Source: Paracoccaceae bacterium
Lineage (GTDB): Bacteria > Pseudomonadota > Alphaproteobacteria > Rhodobacterales > Rhodobacteraceae
DNA length: 41,152 bases
Direction: 5' to 3'
Assembly: GCA_024226455.1 (NCBI GenBank)
Contig: JAAELR010000208.1
Span: 1 to 41,152 of the forward strand
Position 1 is the stretch's first letter, and the number at the start of each line of letters is the position of its first letter. Positions 25,509 to 33,627 of this stretch are shown piece by piece. The notes below the pieces were generated by a model. That model made no database searches. It was not told the origin of the DNA and worked only from the letters and a program-made list of their open reading frames with translations. A program made the translations under genes and the position numbers.

Positions 25509-26759
25509 TCACGTCACCTTTAAGACCAGGTTGAAATGATCCGCCCATGTCGGGAGTCTGGAACCAAAGGGAACCGCCGCATCGCCTGTTTGCCCCGCCG
25601 CTTTGTTTTCTGCCAACTGCAGAACCGATTGTTTCCACAAATACACGTCCGCAGAGTCTGCGTAAACGGGGATATTGCCCAGAATTTCCCGGAAAACCGG
25701 CAGATCAGAGCATATTACCGGGGTTTTCAGCGCAATTGCCTCGGCGGCAGGCAGACCATAGCCCTCTGCGATGCTGGGAAACAGCACGCCCGCGGCACCG
25801 CGGATCAGCGCCGCGACCGCGGCATCGGGCAGCCCGGCGCGCTCGTGTACCGTCCGGCCCATCATCGGCAAGCTGTCCAGCCGGCGAAACACGTCCTCGT
25901 TCGCCCAGCCCCGCGACCCGACAATGATCAGATGCGGGATTTCCGCTTGCGGTAACTCGTTTTCGAGCTGAGCCCAGACATCCAGCAGCAGCGCATGGTT
26001 CTTGCGCGGCTCGATGGTACCCAAGGTCACGAAATAGGGCTGATCCGTCTCGGTCTCAGGCGGAACCAGCCCCTGCCCGGTATCCGGCAGGTCGATGCCC
26101 AGATGCGCCACATGGCTGGGTACGGTCCTGCCCCAGGCCCCGAACCAGCGCTGCACATCCGCCTCGGTTTGCCGCGAGTTACAGATGATCAGGTCGGCGG
26201 CATCCGCGACACGCCACATCTTCGCCTCGAACAGGGTCGGCGTCCCGGGCCTTTGCAGCTGCGGGTAGTCCAGCGGGATCATGTCATGCACCAGCACCCC
26301 GACACGCGCGCCCGGCAACGACGCCCAGGCCGTCAGCACCTCATCCGACAAGTTGGAATGACCGACATTCAGATAGGCGCAGCCCGTGGGCAGGGCCCGC
26401 GACAACATGCTTGCCAACCGGCCCCTCCGGCAGCGGCTAACGGCAAGCCTTCGCAGATCGGCTTCGGCCCGGCGTTTGACCGGGTTGGCTTTGCGCGACA
26501 GCGTGCCGATCAGATCAGCTCGTCCCCAATCCTGTTCGCCGGAAATTCGCTGCGCGACCTCTTGCGCCCCTACCCGGTCAAGCAGTGCGTAACCCAACGC
26601 CGTCCGCACCAGCACGAACAAAGGCAACGGATCAGCCAGCAGATGCGTCAGATACGCCAGTTCCACCCGGTCAATTCCGGTAAACGGTCCGCGCCCCTGC
26701 CGCGAGATCAGCCGAGTCAGGTCGAGGCACCGTGCCAAAGGGAGATCAGAGACCGTCAC
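25509..26759 (-). CDS. Family 4 (GT-B) glycosyltransferase
   Basis: This is a 416-residue retaining GT-B enzyme. FTGIDRVELAYLTHLL near the N-terminus matches exopolysaccharide mannosyl/rhamnosyltransferase relatives. PYFVTLGTIEPRKNHALLLDVWAQL opens the C-terminal domain, and FPSIAEGYGLPAAEAIALKTPVI holds the E-x7-E donor-binding motif. It is separated by 49 bp from the GT2/92 gene and by 136 bp from galE, so it may have its own start of transcription. Substrate unknown. Confidence 0.85.
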   Translation of the reverse strand: MTVSDLPLARCLDLTRLISRQGRGPFTGIDRVELAYLTHLLADPLPLFVLVRTALGYALLDRVGAQEVAQRISGEQDWGRADLIGTLSRKANPVKRRAEADLRRLAVSRCRRGRLASMLSRALPTGCAYLNVGHSNLSDEVLTAWASLPGARVGVLVHDMIPLDYPQLQRPGTPTLFEAKMWRVADAADLIICNSRQTEADVQRWFGAWGRTVPSHVAHLGIDLPDTGQGLVPPETETDQPYFVTLGTIEPRKNHALLLDVWAQLENELPQAEIPHLIIVGSRGWANEDVFRRLDSLPMMGRTVHERAGLPDAAVAALIRGAAGVLFPSIAEGYGLPAAEAIALKTPVICSDLPVFREILGNIPVYADSADVYLWKQSVLQLAENKAAGQTGDAAVPFGSRLPTWADHFNLVLKVT

Positions 26760-26875
26760 AGTCGCCCCGTGTCACCGCCGGTTGAAAAAACTCCATGATC
26801 AAAACCGGCAAACCCCGGCTCCTTCATCTGCCAGAAAGTGTTCCGGGTGTCCGGGGGTCCGGCCCCAGGAAGGAT

Positions 26876-26892
26876 CGCTGCCGACGGCAGCG
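26876..26892 (-). terminator. Hairpin just after galE
   Basis: CGCTGCC (26876-26882) pairs with GGCAGCG (26886-26892) over a 3-nt loop, 3 bp past the galE stop on the minus strand. The following minus-strand bases (ATCCTTCC) give only a poor U-tract, so it may attenuate rather than end transcription into the GT4 gene. Confidence 0.4.
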
Positions 26893-26895
26893 GAG

Positions 26896-27879
26896 CTACC
26901 GGTCGTAATGCCCGTTCTGGTGCCATCTCCAGGCATCGGTGATCATCGCCTCCAGGGTGGATCTCTCGGGCCGCCAGCCAAGCTCGTCAGCGGCCCTGGT
27001 ACTGCCGGAGGCCAACGCGGTGGCATCGCCCGGCCGCCTTGGCCCCGGTTTCCACGGTACTTCGCGGTTTGTCACCGCCCGGCCCGCATCGATCACCGCG
27101 CGCACCGAAAACCCACGGCCCGTACCAAGATTGAACACCCGGCTACCGCGGCCCCGCTGCAGCCAGTTCAATCCCCTGACGTGTCCGTCGACCAGATCCA
27201 TCACATGCACATAGTCGCGGATGCAGGTGCCGTCCGGCGTGTCGTAGTCGTCACCAAAGACTGTCAGCGCCTCTCGTTTGCCATCAATGGCATCGAGGAT
27301 CAGCGGCACCAGGTGGGTTTCGGGCCGGTGAAACTCTCCGATCTCTGCCTCCGGATCCGCACCCGCGACGTTGAAATAGCGGAAAATCACCGATTTCAAC
27401 CCGTTGCTGGCGCCAAAATCCGTCAGCATGTCCTCTATGGCGCGCTTGGACGCGCCATAGGCGTTCAGGGGCTGCTGGCTGCAATCCTCGTCCAGCATCA
27501 CCCCATCCTGATCGCCATAAGTGGCACAGGTTGAGGAAAATACTATATCCAGACAGCCATGCGCCACCGCCGCTTCTATCAGGTTCAGTGAGCCAGTGAC
27601 GTTGTTGCGCCAATATTTGCCCGGTTCGCGCATCGCCTCGCCGACCTGACTGAAGGCGGCAAAGTGCATTACCGCAATCGGGCGATGATCGGCAAAGGTG
27701 GCGTCCAGCGCATCACGATCCATCAGGTCACCCCGCACGAAGGGGCCGAATTTCACCGCATCGGCCCAGCCGGTCGAGAGGTTGTCAAACGTCACCGGCT
27801 GAAAACCGGCACCGCGCAGCGCCTTGCAGGCGTGCGAACCGATGTAACCGGCGCCCCCGGTAACCAGAACCGTTTGCAT
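26896..27879 (-). CDS. galE: UDP-glucose 4-epimerase
   Basis: This 327-residue extended SDR has VTGGAGYIGSHACKAL (6-21) for NAD binding, SSTCATYG with the catalytic Ser/Thr, and YGASK with the Tyr-x-x-x-Lys pair. NLGTGRGFSV and the KPGPRRPGDATALASGSTRA region are GalE hallmarks. It interconverts UDP-glucose and UDP-galactose (possibly the N-acetyl forms), feeding the glycosyltransferases beside it. It lies 15 bp after galU, so the two supply sugars as a pair. Confidence 0.93.
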   Translation of the reverse strand: MQTVLVTGGAGYIGSHACKALRGAGFQPVTFDNLSTGWADAVKFGPFVRGDLMDRDALDATFADHRPIAVMHFAAFSQVGEAMREPGKYWRNNVTGSLNLIEAAVAHGCLDIVFSSTCATYGDQDGVMLDEDCSQQPLNAYGASKRAIEDMLTDFGASNGLKSVIFRYFNVAGADPEAEIGEFHRPETHLVPLILDAIDGKREALTVFGDDYDTPDGTCIRDYVHVMDLVDGHVRGLNWLQRGRGSRVFNLGTGRGFSVRAVIDAGRAVTNREVPWKPGPRRPGDATALASGSTRAADELGWRPERSTLEAMITDAWRWHQNGHYDR

Positions 27880-27894
27880 CGACTGGCCGCCCCG

Positions 27895-28791
27895 CTACTG
27901 TGCGGCCTTCTGCACCGCGGTCATCTGAACGAGGTAGTTCGAGAACTCGCTCTGCAGATCCTCGCGCGCAAGACCGAAGGCAACGGTGGCCTGCAGGAAC
28001 CCGGCCTTCGACCCGCAATCGAACCGCTGGCCTCGGAACCGGTAGCCGTAGACGTCGCGGCCCTCTTCCAGTTCCAGCGCGATAGCGTCGGTCAGTTGCA
28101 CTTCGCCGCCGGCCCCGCTCTTGATGCGGTTGAGGTTTTGCAGAATCTTGGGAGGCAGGATGTAGCGGCCGATGACGGCTAGGTTCGAAGGCGCATCTTC
28201 TGCCGCGGGTTTTTCCACCATGCCCTTGACCGACACAATCGATCCCATGTCTTCCTGAACATCGAGAACGCCGTAGGCAGAGGCTTTCTCGGGCGGAACC
28301 TCCATCGCGGCGACCATGGCGCCGCCGATCTCTGAATAAGCTTCGACCATCTGCTGCAAACAGGGTTTTTCGGCAGCGATCACGTCGTCAGGCAGGATCA
28401 CCGCGAAAGCCTCGTTCGGAGAGATCAGGCGTCTGGCGCACCAGACGGCATGGCCCAGCCCCAGCGCCTTGTGCTGGCGGATATACGCGATGGCGCCGCT
28501 GTCCATGTTGGTGTTCTTAAGCTCTTCCAGCAGGGCGGTCTTGCCCTTCTTGCGCAGCGAGTTTTCCAGTTCCGGCGCGTGATCGAAATAGTCTTCCAGC
28601 GCGCTCTTGCCGCGCGAGGTGACAAAAATGAATTCCTTGATGCCCGCCGCCCGGGCCTCGTCGATCGCGTACTGAATCAGCGGCCGGTCGACCAGCGTCA
28701 TGATTTCCTTGGGAATCGACTTGGTGGCCGGTAAAAACCGGGTCCCGAGTCCGGCGACGGGAAAGATGGCCTTTGTGACCTTGCGAACCAT
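27895..28791 (-). CDS. galU: UTP-glucose-1-phosphate uridylyltransferase
   Basis: This 298-residue nucleotidyltransferase starts MVRKVTKAIFPVAGLGTRFLPATKSIPKEIMTLVDRPLIQYAIDEA, with the GLGTRFLPATK nucleotide loop and VDRPLIQY substrate loop; GMVEKP and RFDCGSKAGFL are also conserved. It makes UDP-glucose for galE and the glycosyltransferases. I placed the start at ATG 28789-28791, with GAGG upstream; a longer in-frame reading to 29073 runs into the neighbouring gene and is not family-like. Its promoter should lie in the 130-bp AT-rich spacer 28792-28921. Confidence 0.95.
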   Translation of the reverse strand: MVRKVTKAIFPVAGLGTRFLPATKSIPKEIMTLVDRPLIQYAIDEARAAGIKEFIFVTSRGKSALEDYFDHAPELENSLRKKGKTALLEELKNTNMDSGAIAYIRQHKALGLGHAVWCARRLISPNEAFAVILPDDVIAAEKPCLQQMVEAYSEIGGAMVAAMEVPPEKASAYGVLDVQEDMGSIVSVKGMVEKPAAEDAPSNLAVIGRYILPPKILQNLNRIKSGAGGEVQLTDAIALELEEGRDVYGYRFRGQRFDCGSKAGFLQATVAFGLAREDLQSEFSNYLVQMTAVQKAAQ

Positions 28792-28921
28792 AACCCAACC
28801 TCGTGTGTTTCTTTTTTGCGCACCTAACACCGTGTGGAGCCGACGACGCAATTGATATCGCGATCCAATACGGCGTTTTGATGGCGATTCTTGCATTTGT
28901 TGCACATTCGCACAACTGTTT

Positions 28922-30160
28922 TCATTCAGGTAATCGCCGCAACAGCCGGCTGCGATCCGTCTCGCGCCGAAGCCGACCGGCAAGGCGCCAGAACCGGACC
29001 ATCGGGTCGGTTCGGATGGATTTTCCGAAAAGGCCGCCACGCTGTTCCCAGACCCCGTGTTGATCGAACACAACCCGGTGATATTGAACTGAAACTCCGA
29101 ACAGGTAGAGACTTACCGGCTGACCTGCCAGGGCAAGTCCGGCCGCTTTACGGCGCAGGCGTCCAGCCGCCCAGATCCTACCGGCCAGCACCTTTGTTCC
29201 GGTCGGGATCCGAGGCCTGTCAAAGGGGCGGAAATCCACTTTCGCGGATGCAATCGGCGGCAGGAGCGCGATCGGTCTGGCCCATCCGTCGGCAATGCCG
29301 TCTTCGAGACTTTGCTGCACGCGGGTCACGTCCCGCGGTTCGCAATTCCCGGCCACCATATGCCGCAGCAACCGCGCCGTCTGGGTGCGTCGCAACCGAC
29401 CCAGGGTCGCCTCAATCCGGTCACCCGCCGCGTGCTTGCGCAAAAACACCACCTGGCTTGCCCCGACATCGAATAGCGTCTTCGGCATCCGTGATCGCAT
29501 CCGCTGCGCCGATGGCGCGAACCCGTGATGCACTTGCGCCCGCGGGCAGATCGCGGCCAGGGTACCGTCAGCCGCCAGACGCAGGTTCACGTCCGTCTCG
29601 TCAAGGTAGAACCGAAAGACCGGATCGAACCCGCCCATCTGCTGCAACACTTTGCGTCTAAAAGCACAATTCGTCCCTTCGGTCTTGATCCCCCGCCCGG
29701 CATGACCACGAAATACCGCCGGACTGTCACCCCATGGACAGATCAGTTCCTCATCTGCCTGTGCATCCACGTAGCTGGCGGTGGACTGAAAGCTGATCCC
29801 GTTCCGCCCGATCACGAAACCGCCCGCTGCGGAAACCTCGGGATCGGCGAACGGCTCTGTCAGATAATCCAGCCAGCTCGGCTCGGGCACGGCATCGTCG
29901 TCGATGAAGGCGACAATCTCGCCAGCCGCCTGCGCAAGCCCGAGGTTGCGCGCCGCCGAGATGTTGGGTTCGTCAAAGCGCACTAACTTGATCGACGCGG
30001 CCCCGCTGGCTCGCGACACGACCTGTTCGCCCGCGGGATTGGCAACAACGATCAGTTCGAACCGGTCAAAAAACAGCTGTCCGATTCCGGTCAGGCATCG
30101 CGCCAGTTCCTGCGGTCGCCCGCGGCTGACAACAATGACGCTGACCGAGGGGCTCGCCAT
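28922..30160 (-). CDS. Family 2 glycosyltransferase
   Basis: This 412-residue inverting GT-A enzyme has VSVIVVSRGRPQELARCL at the N-terminus, the donor/metal segment GEIVAFIDDDAVPEPSWL, and FRFYLDETDVNLRLAADG with the ED-like catalytic region. The last 150 residues are an Arg-rich extension of unknown role, rather like a membrane-associating tail. It starts within the cysQ stop (TGATG, 1-bp overlap); a GTG one codon upstream is an alternative. Linked to cysQ, it could be part of making the sulfated glycan. Donor unknown. Confidence 0.85.
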   Translation of the reverse strand: MASPSVSVIVVSRGRPQELARCLTGIGQLFFDRFELIVVANPAGEQVVSRASGAASIKLVRFDEPNISAARNLGLAQAAGEIVAFIDDDAVPEPSWLDYLTEPFADPEVSAAGGFVIGRNGISFQSTASYVDAQADEELICPWGDSPAVFRGHAGRGIKTEGTNCAFRRKVLQQMGGFDPVFRFYLDETDVNLRLAADGTLAAICPRAQVHHGFAPSAQRMRSRMPKTLFDVGASQVVFLRKHAAGDRIEATLGRLRRTQTARLLRHMVAGNCEPRDVTRVQQSLEDGIADGWARPIALLPPIASAKVDFRPFDRPRIPTGTKVLAGRIWAAGRLRRKAAGLALAGQPVSLYLFGVSVQYHRVVFDQHGVWEQRGGLFGKSIRTDPMVRFWRLAGRLRRETDRSRLLRRLPE

Positions 30161-30957
30161 CACCCGGGCTGCAGCGTCACGCCGGGCGCATAGGCGATGA
30201 AGAACGGGTTTTCGTAGCCGTCCTTGCCATAGCCGAGCGGCGTGTGGTCATCGAACCGCACCACCCTGCCGCCAGCACCTGCCAGCACGGCATGGCCCGC
30301 GGCGGTGTCCCACTCCATCGTGCGGCCCAGGCGGGGGTAGATGTCGGCCTCGCCCGAGGCAACAAGGCAGAATTTCAAAGACGAGCCGGCACTTTTGGAA
30401 TCCTTCACCTGATACTTGTTGATGTAGTCGTCGGTCGCCTGGTCGCGATGCGATTTCGAGGCTACCACCATCAACGCGGCATTGTCGGGCTGAGACACAC
30501 CCAGGGGCTGCACAGCACCTGCTCGGTCCAATTCCATTGCGCCGGTCTCTTCAACCGACCGACCATCGGGGCCAGTGTAAAACAGGCGCTCCTTTGCCGG
30601 GGCATAGACCACCCCGCGTACCGGTACGCCGTTTTCCACATAGGCGATGTTCACCGTGAAATCGCCGCGCCGTTTCACGAATTCCTTGGTGCCGTCGAGC
30701 GGATCGACGATCAAAAAGCACTCGGCCCGCATCTGGTGCGAGGCAGCCTGTTCTTCGGTCACCAGCGCGATCCCGGGAAAAGCGGCCCGCAGGCCGGCGG
30801 CGATATGCGCGTCGGCCGCCTCGTCTGCCTCGGTTACCGGACTTTCGTCGGATTTCGAGCGCACCTCGAAATCGTCGCGATCATAGACCTCCATGATCAC
30901 CGCACCGGCCTCCAGCGCCAGGCGCCGCATCTCACGACACAATTGCTCAAAATCCAC
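30160..30957 (-). CDS. cysQ: 3'(2'),5'-bisphosphate nucleotidase CysQ
   Basis: This 265-residue protein of the inositol monophosphatase fold has metal-binding VTEEQ (66-70), DPLDGTKEF (85-93) and EWDTAAGHAVL near the C-terminus. CysQ hydrolyses PAP, the inhibitory by-product of PAPS-dependent sulfotransfer and sulfate reduction, to AMP. The start is a GTG at 30955-30957 with an AGAGGAG ribosome-binding site 8 nt before it. It heads the minus-strand block that ends in the two-domain sulfotransferase, a functional match. An ABC permease is divergent on the other side. Confidence 0.92.
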   Translation of the reverse strand: MDFEQLCREMRRLALEAGAVIMEVYDRDDFEVRSKSDESPVTEADEAADAHIAAGLRAAFPGIALVTEEQAASHQMRAECFLIVDPLDGTKEFVKRRGDFTVNIAYVENGVPVRGVVYAPAKERLFYTGPDGRSVEETGAMELDRAGAVQPLGVSQPDNAALMVVASKSHRDQATDDYINKYQVKDSKSAGSSLKFCLVASGEADIYPRLGRTMEWDTAAGHAVLAGAGGRVVRFDDHTPLGYGKDGYENPFFIAYAPGVTLQPG

Positions 30958-31104
30958 AGGGCTCGCTCCTCTTGCACCGGGCCTTTTGTTCCGGCGTTGA
31001 ATTATTCTCCGCTTCCACTTATGCTCGCCTGGTAAAAGAACGGCAACAATTCCCTGCGCAAATGACGGGGATCGACCGTAGAGCAGGAATAAAGAGAAAC
31101 AACC

Positions 31105-31926
31105 ATGTTTCTACCGAAGACATCCAGATCGACATTTCAGTCGGCGTTCAGCCTGCTGGAGCTGATTTTTCACGCCACCGTCCGCGACGTGCGCAAGGCC
31201 CATGGCAACGCGATTATCGGGCTGGCGATGAGCGTCATGCAGACCCTTGTTATGGTGGCCGCGTTCTACGTGATGTTCTCTGTCCTGGGGTTGCGCGGCA
31301 ATGCGATCCGTGGCGATTTTCTGATGTACATCATGTCGGGGATCTTTCTGTTTCTGACCCACAACAAGGCGGTCAGCGCCGTCTCCGGGTCGGAAGGCCC
31401 GGCATCTGCGATGATGAACCACGCGCCGATGAACACCACCGTGGCTATCGCGGCCTCGGCACTAAGCTCTCTTTATATTCAAGTTCTGGCGCTGATCATG
31501 GTGCTGTTCGTTTACCATGTCGCCTTTGCCCCCCTGGCGGTGCAGCACCCGTTCCGGGCCTTCGGCATGGTGCTTCTTTCCTGGTTTTCGGGATGCGCCA
31601 TCGGCATGATCTTTCTGGCGTTGAAGCCGTGGTTTCCGACCTTCATCGGCCTGGTCCAGCAGATCTATACCCGCGCCAACATGATCGCCTCGGGCAAGAT
31701 GTTCCTCGCCAACACGCTACCGGGATACATGCTGGCGATGTTCGACTGGAACCCGCTGTTTCACTGCATCGACCAGGCGCGCGGCTTTGTCTTCATCAAC
31801 TACAACCCGCGCTACAGCAATTTCGAGTATCCGCTCTTGCTGTCCATCGGCCTGATTATGGTCGGGTTCATGGGAGAGTTCTATACCCGCCGCTATGTCT
31901 CGGTTAGCTGGACGGCGGGCAAATAG
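31105..31926 (+). CDS. ABC-2 type polysaccharide export permease (KpsM-like)
   Basis: This 273-residue membrane protein has about six hydrophobic segments and the ABC-2 layout: an N-terminal amphipathic ELIFHATVRDVRKAHGNAIIG, then membrane helices beginning LAMSVMQTLVMVAAFYVMF. It resembles KpsM/Wzm permeases that export capsule or O-antigen chains. The partner ATPase (KpsT/Wzt) is not in the window. It is divergent from cysQ and the sugar genes, so it may export their product. The ribosome-binding site is weak (AGAGAAAC). Confidence 0.8.
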   Translation: MFLPKTSRSTFQSAFSLLELIFHATVRDVRKAHGNAIIGLAMSVMQTLVMVAAFYVMFSVLGLRGNAIRGDFLMYIMSGIFLFLTHNKAVSAVSGSEGPASAMMNHAPMNTTVAIAASALSSLYIQVLALIMVLFVYHVAFAPLAVQHPFRAFGMVLLSWFSGCAIGMIFLALKPWFPTFIGLVQQIYTRANMIASGKMFLANTLPGYMLAMFDWNPLFHCIDQARGFVFINYNPRYSNFEYPLLLSIGLIMVGFMGEFYTRRYVSVSWTAGK

Positions 31927-32009
31927 ATTTCGGCAGTCGCCAAGGAATGGTGCTGCCGATGCGTCACAGGTCTCAGTTGGGAAGGGGGGCCCAGGCAGGA
32001 GGTATTGCC

Positions 32010-32831
32010 ATGTTGAAAACTATTCTTGCGGGTCTTTGCGCCACCACCGGCACTGCCGCGGCAGCAACGGAATTCACCTATGTTCTGACCGGTGGCACCT
32101 CTGTCATCGCTTATGAAAACGCGGCGCGCTCGATGGCGATCGACACGACCGGCGAACTGCATATCGACGCCCTTGGGCAGATCACCGGGCAAGGCACCAT
32201 GACCTTCCTCTGGATGCGGCACTGTGAATGGCAGCCTCCGGTACCGGTCGACGATGCGAACTGCCGCATCGACAACATCAGCGACGGCGCCTTCAGCATA
32301 GCCGGCAAGGTGCTGGAAACCCTGCACCGCCACGACGACGACAACCCGCTGAAGGGCGCGATCTTTGCCTTTGCCGACGCCAAGGCTGAGGGCGAGCGAT
32401 CGGGCTATGCGCCCTACCGGATATCGCTGACCCTTACGGCAACCTCCCTGCCCGAGGAACACCTGACCTTCTGGGGCTTCTCGAACGGCAGCACCGCCAG
32501 CCGGACCACCGGGGCGGCGACACTGGGGGTGCTGGTCTCCGGGCTGTTCGACCGGCCTTTCTAGCTGATCGCACTGAACACCGAAGCCGGGGTCTACCTG
32601 CAGCACTGGGTCGCCGGCCCGGAGGTGCGGGAGTGGAGCCAGGCGGAACTGGACGCGATGGCGGCTTTTGAGGGCAGCGGCAGGCAAGAGTATACCCGGG
32701 CCGGGATCGGGGCAGAGATCGAGGATGTGATCGCCGAGGTTACCGGGGAAAAGATTGAGCGGGAGATCGACGAAACGGTGCAGGAGATCGTGGACATCCT
32801 TGACAGACTGCCCGGGATGAAGCTGGATTAG
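32010..32831 (+). pseudogene. Secreted protein gene interrupted by an in-frame amber codon
   Basis: The ATG at 32010 follows a strong AGGAGG and encodes a signal peptide (MLKTILAGLCATTGTAAAA) and a 184-residue product ending SGLFDRPF at TAG 32562-32564. Reading continues in the same frame without another stop for 88 codons (LIALNTEAGVYLQHWVAGPEVREW... to RLPGMKLD, TAG 32829-32831) with the same GC-ending codon bias, and no convincing new start or ribosome-binding site. The simplest reading is a nonsense mutation in a gene of about 273 codons; CAG to TAG would do it. Readthrough is possible. I recognise no domain. Confidence 0.65.
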
Positions 32832-32847
32832 GGTGGGGAAATCAAGG

Positions 32848-32905
32848 ATGTCCCCATGGGGACATATGGAAAAGATTATGAAAACAATCATGGTAGCGCT
32901 AACGT
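32848..32905 (-). repeat. Two-part palindromic repeat element, copy B (inverted)
   Basis: This is the reverse-oriented twin of 9649-9706. The perfect palindrome ATGTCCCCATGGGGACAT (32848-32865) is followed by ATG, 25 variable bases and TAGCGCTAACGT (32894-32905). Spacing is identical to copy A to the base. It lies 16 bp after the end of the interrupted gene and overlaps the proposed start region of the SH3-domain gene, whose first codons are therefore written by the element. Confidence 0.85.
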
Positions 32906-33552
32906 TTTGTGTGCGTTTTGCGCGGACAGTCACGCGTCTGATCGCGATTTTGACCTTCACCGCTCTGGTCCTGTCGGCCCGGGCGCAGGCTCAGGGGCTT
33001 GAGTTTCCGGCGTTCTACCGCGTCACCGGCGTTGCCGCGAACGACGTGCTGAACCTGCGCGAGGGGCCCGGCGCCTCTTTCCAGATTGTCGATGCACTGG
33101 CGCCGAATGCCGACAATGTCGAGGTGGTGGGAACCTCACCCGATGGCCGCTGGGCCCGGGTCAACACCCCTGAATGGTCGGGCTATGCCGCAATGCGGCA
33201 TTTGCAACGCCAGCCCGGCCCGCCGCCGCATGTGCTGCCGCTGCCTTTGACGTGCCACGGAACAGAGCCGTTTTGGGACATCTCGGTCGCCCCGAACGGG
33301 TCCGCCCAATATAACGAAACTGACCGGGGCCCGGTTTCGTTCTCGATGACCTGGTCCGGCCCTGCCTTTGCCCGTGGTGGACACGAGATGGGCATGCGGC
33401 TGGTCTCTGCCAGCGGCACGGTGCATGCGGTGCTGCTTCGGGAGTACTGCCATGATGGGATGGCCGTTTTCGATTACGGCCTGTCGATCCGCGCCATCAT
33501 CAGCCGCGACGAGGGTACTTACATGGTAGAGGGCTGCTGTTCGCTGCGGTGA
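32878..33552 (+). CDS. Secreted SH3-domain protein with C-terminal GTEPFW domain
   Basis: This is a protein of about 224 residues with a signal peptide (RFARTVTRLIAILTFTALVLSARAQAQ), a bacterial SH3 domain (VAANDVLNLREGPGASFQIVDALAPNADNVEVVGTSPDGRWARV, about residues 50-95), and a C-terminal domain opening CHGTEPFWDISV with later paired cysteines (EYCHDG, EGCCSLR). I associate the CxGTEPFW motif with an uncharacterised periplasmic/envelope family. The start is uncertain because ATGs at 32848, 32866, 32878 and 32890 all lie in the repeat element; 32878 has a weak GGAAAAG ribosome-binding site, and a GTG at 32911 is also possible. A role in the envelope is inferred. Confidence 0.7.
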   Translation: MKTIMVALTFCVRFARTVTRLIAILTFTALVLSARAQAQGLEFPAFYRVTGVAANDVLNLREGPGASFQIVDALAPNADNVEVVGTSPDGRWARVNTPEWSGYAAMRHLQRQPGPPPHVLPLPLTCHGTEPFWDISVAPNGSAQYNETDRGPVSFSMTWSGPAFARGGHEMGMRLVSASGTVHAVLLREYCHDGMAVFDYGLSIRAIISRDEGTYMVEGCCSLR

Positions 33553-33561
33553 AGCAGGGGT

Positions 33562-33579
33562 GGCGGGCTGAAGCCCGCC
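33562..33579. terminator. GC-rich hairpin between convergent genes
   Basis: GGCGGGC (33562-33568) and GCCCGCC (33573-33579) close a TGAA loop, 9 bp after the SH3-gene stop and 48 bp from the end of the convergent methylglyoxal synthase fusion gene. There is no U-tract on either side, so termination strength is uncertain. Confidence 0.5.
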
Positions 33580-33627
33580 CAGCGCCCCGGATTCCAGCGG
33601 CGGGGAAGATGGGCGTAAAAAACCATC

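Noticed and set aside
28792-29073. In-frame upstream extension of galU
   Set aside because: It runs into the neighbouring glycosyltransferase gene; the GalU family begins at MVRKVTKAIFPVAGLGTRF.
31893-32960. Minus-strand 355-codon frame over the interrupted secreted-protein gene
   Set aside because: The plus-strand reading has a signal peptide, ribosome-binding site and normal composition; the minus frame has no domain and passes through the repeat element.
33562-33579. Possible CRISPR-like or phage attachment repeat
   Set aside because: It is a single hairpin between convergent stop codons; no repeat array, integrase or tRNA is nearby.
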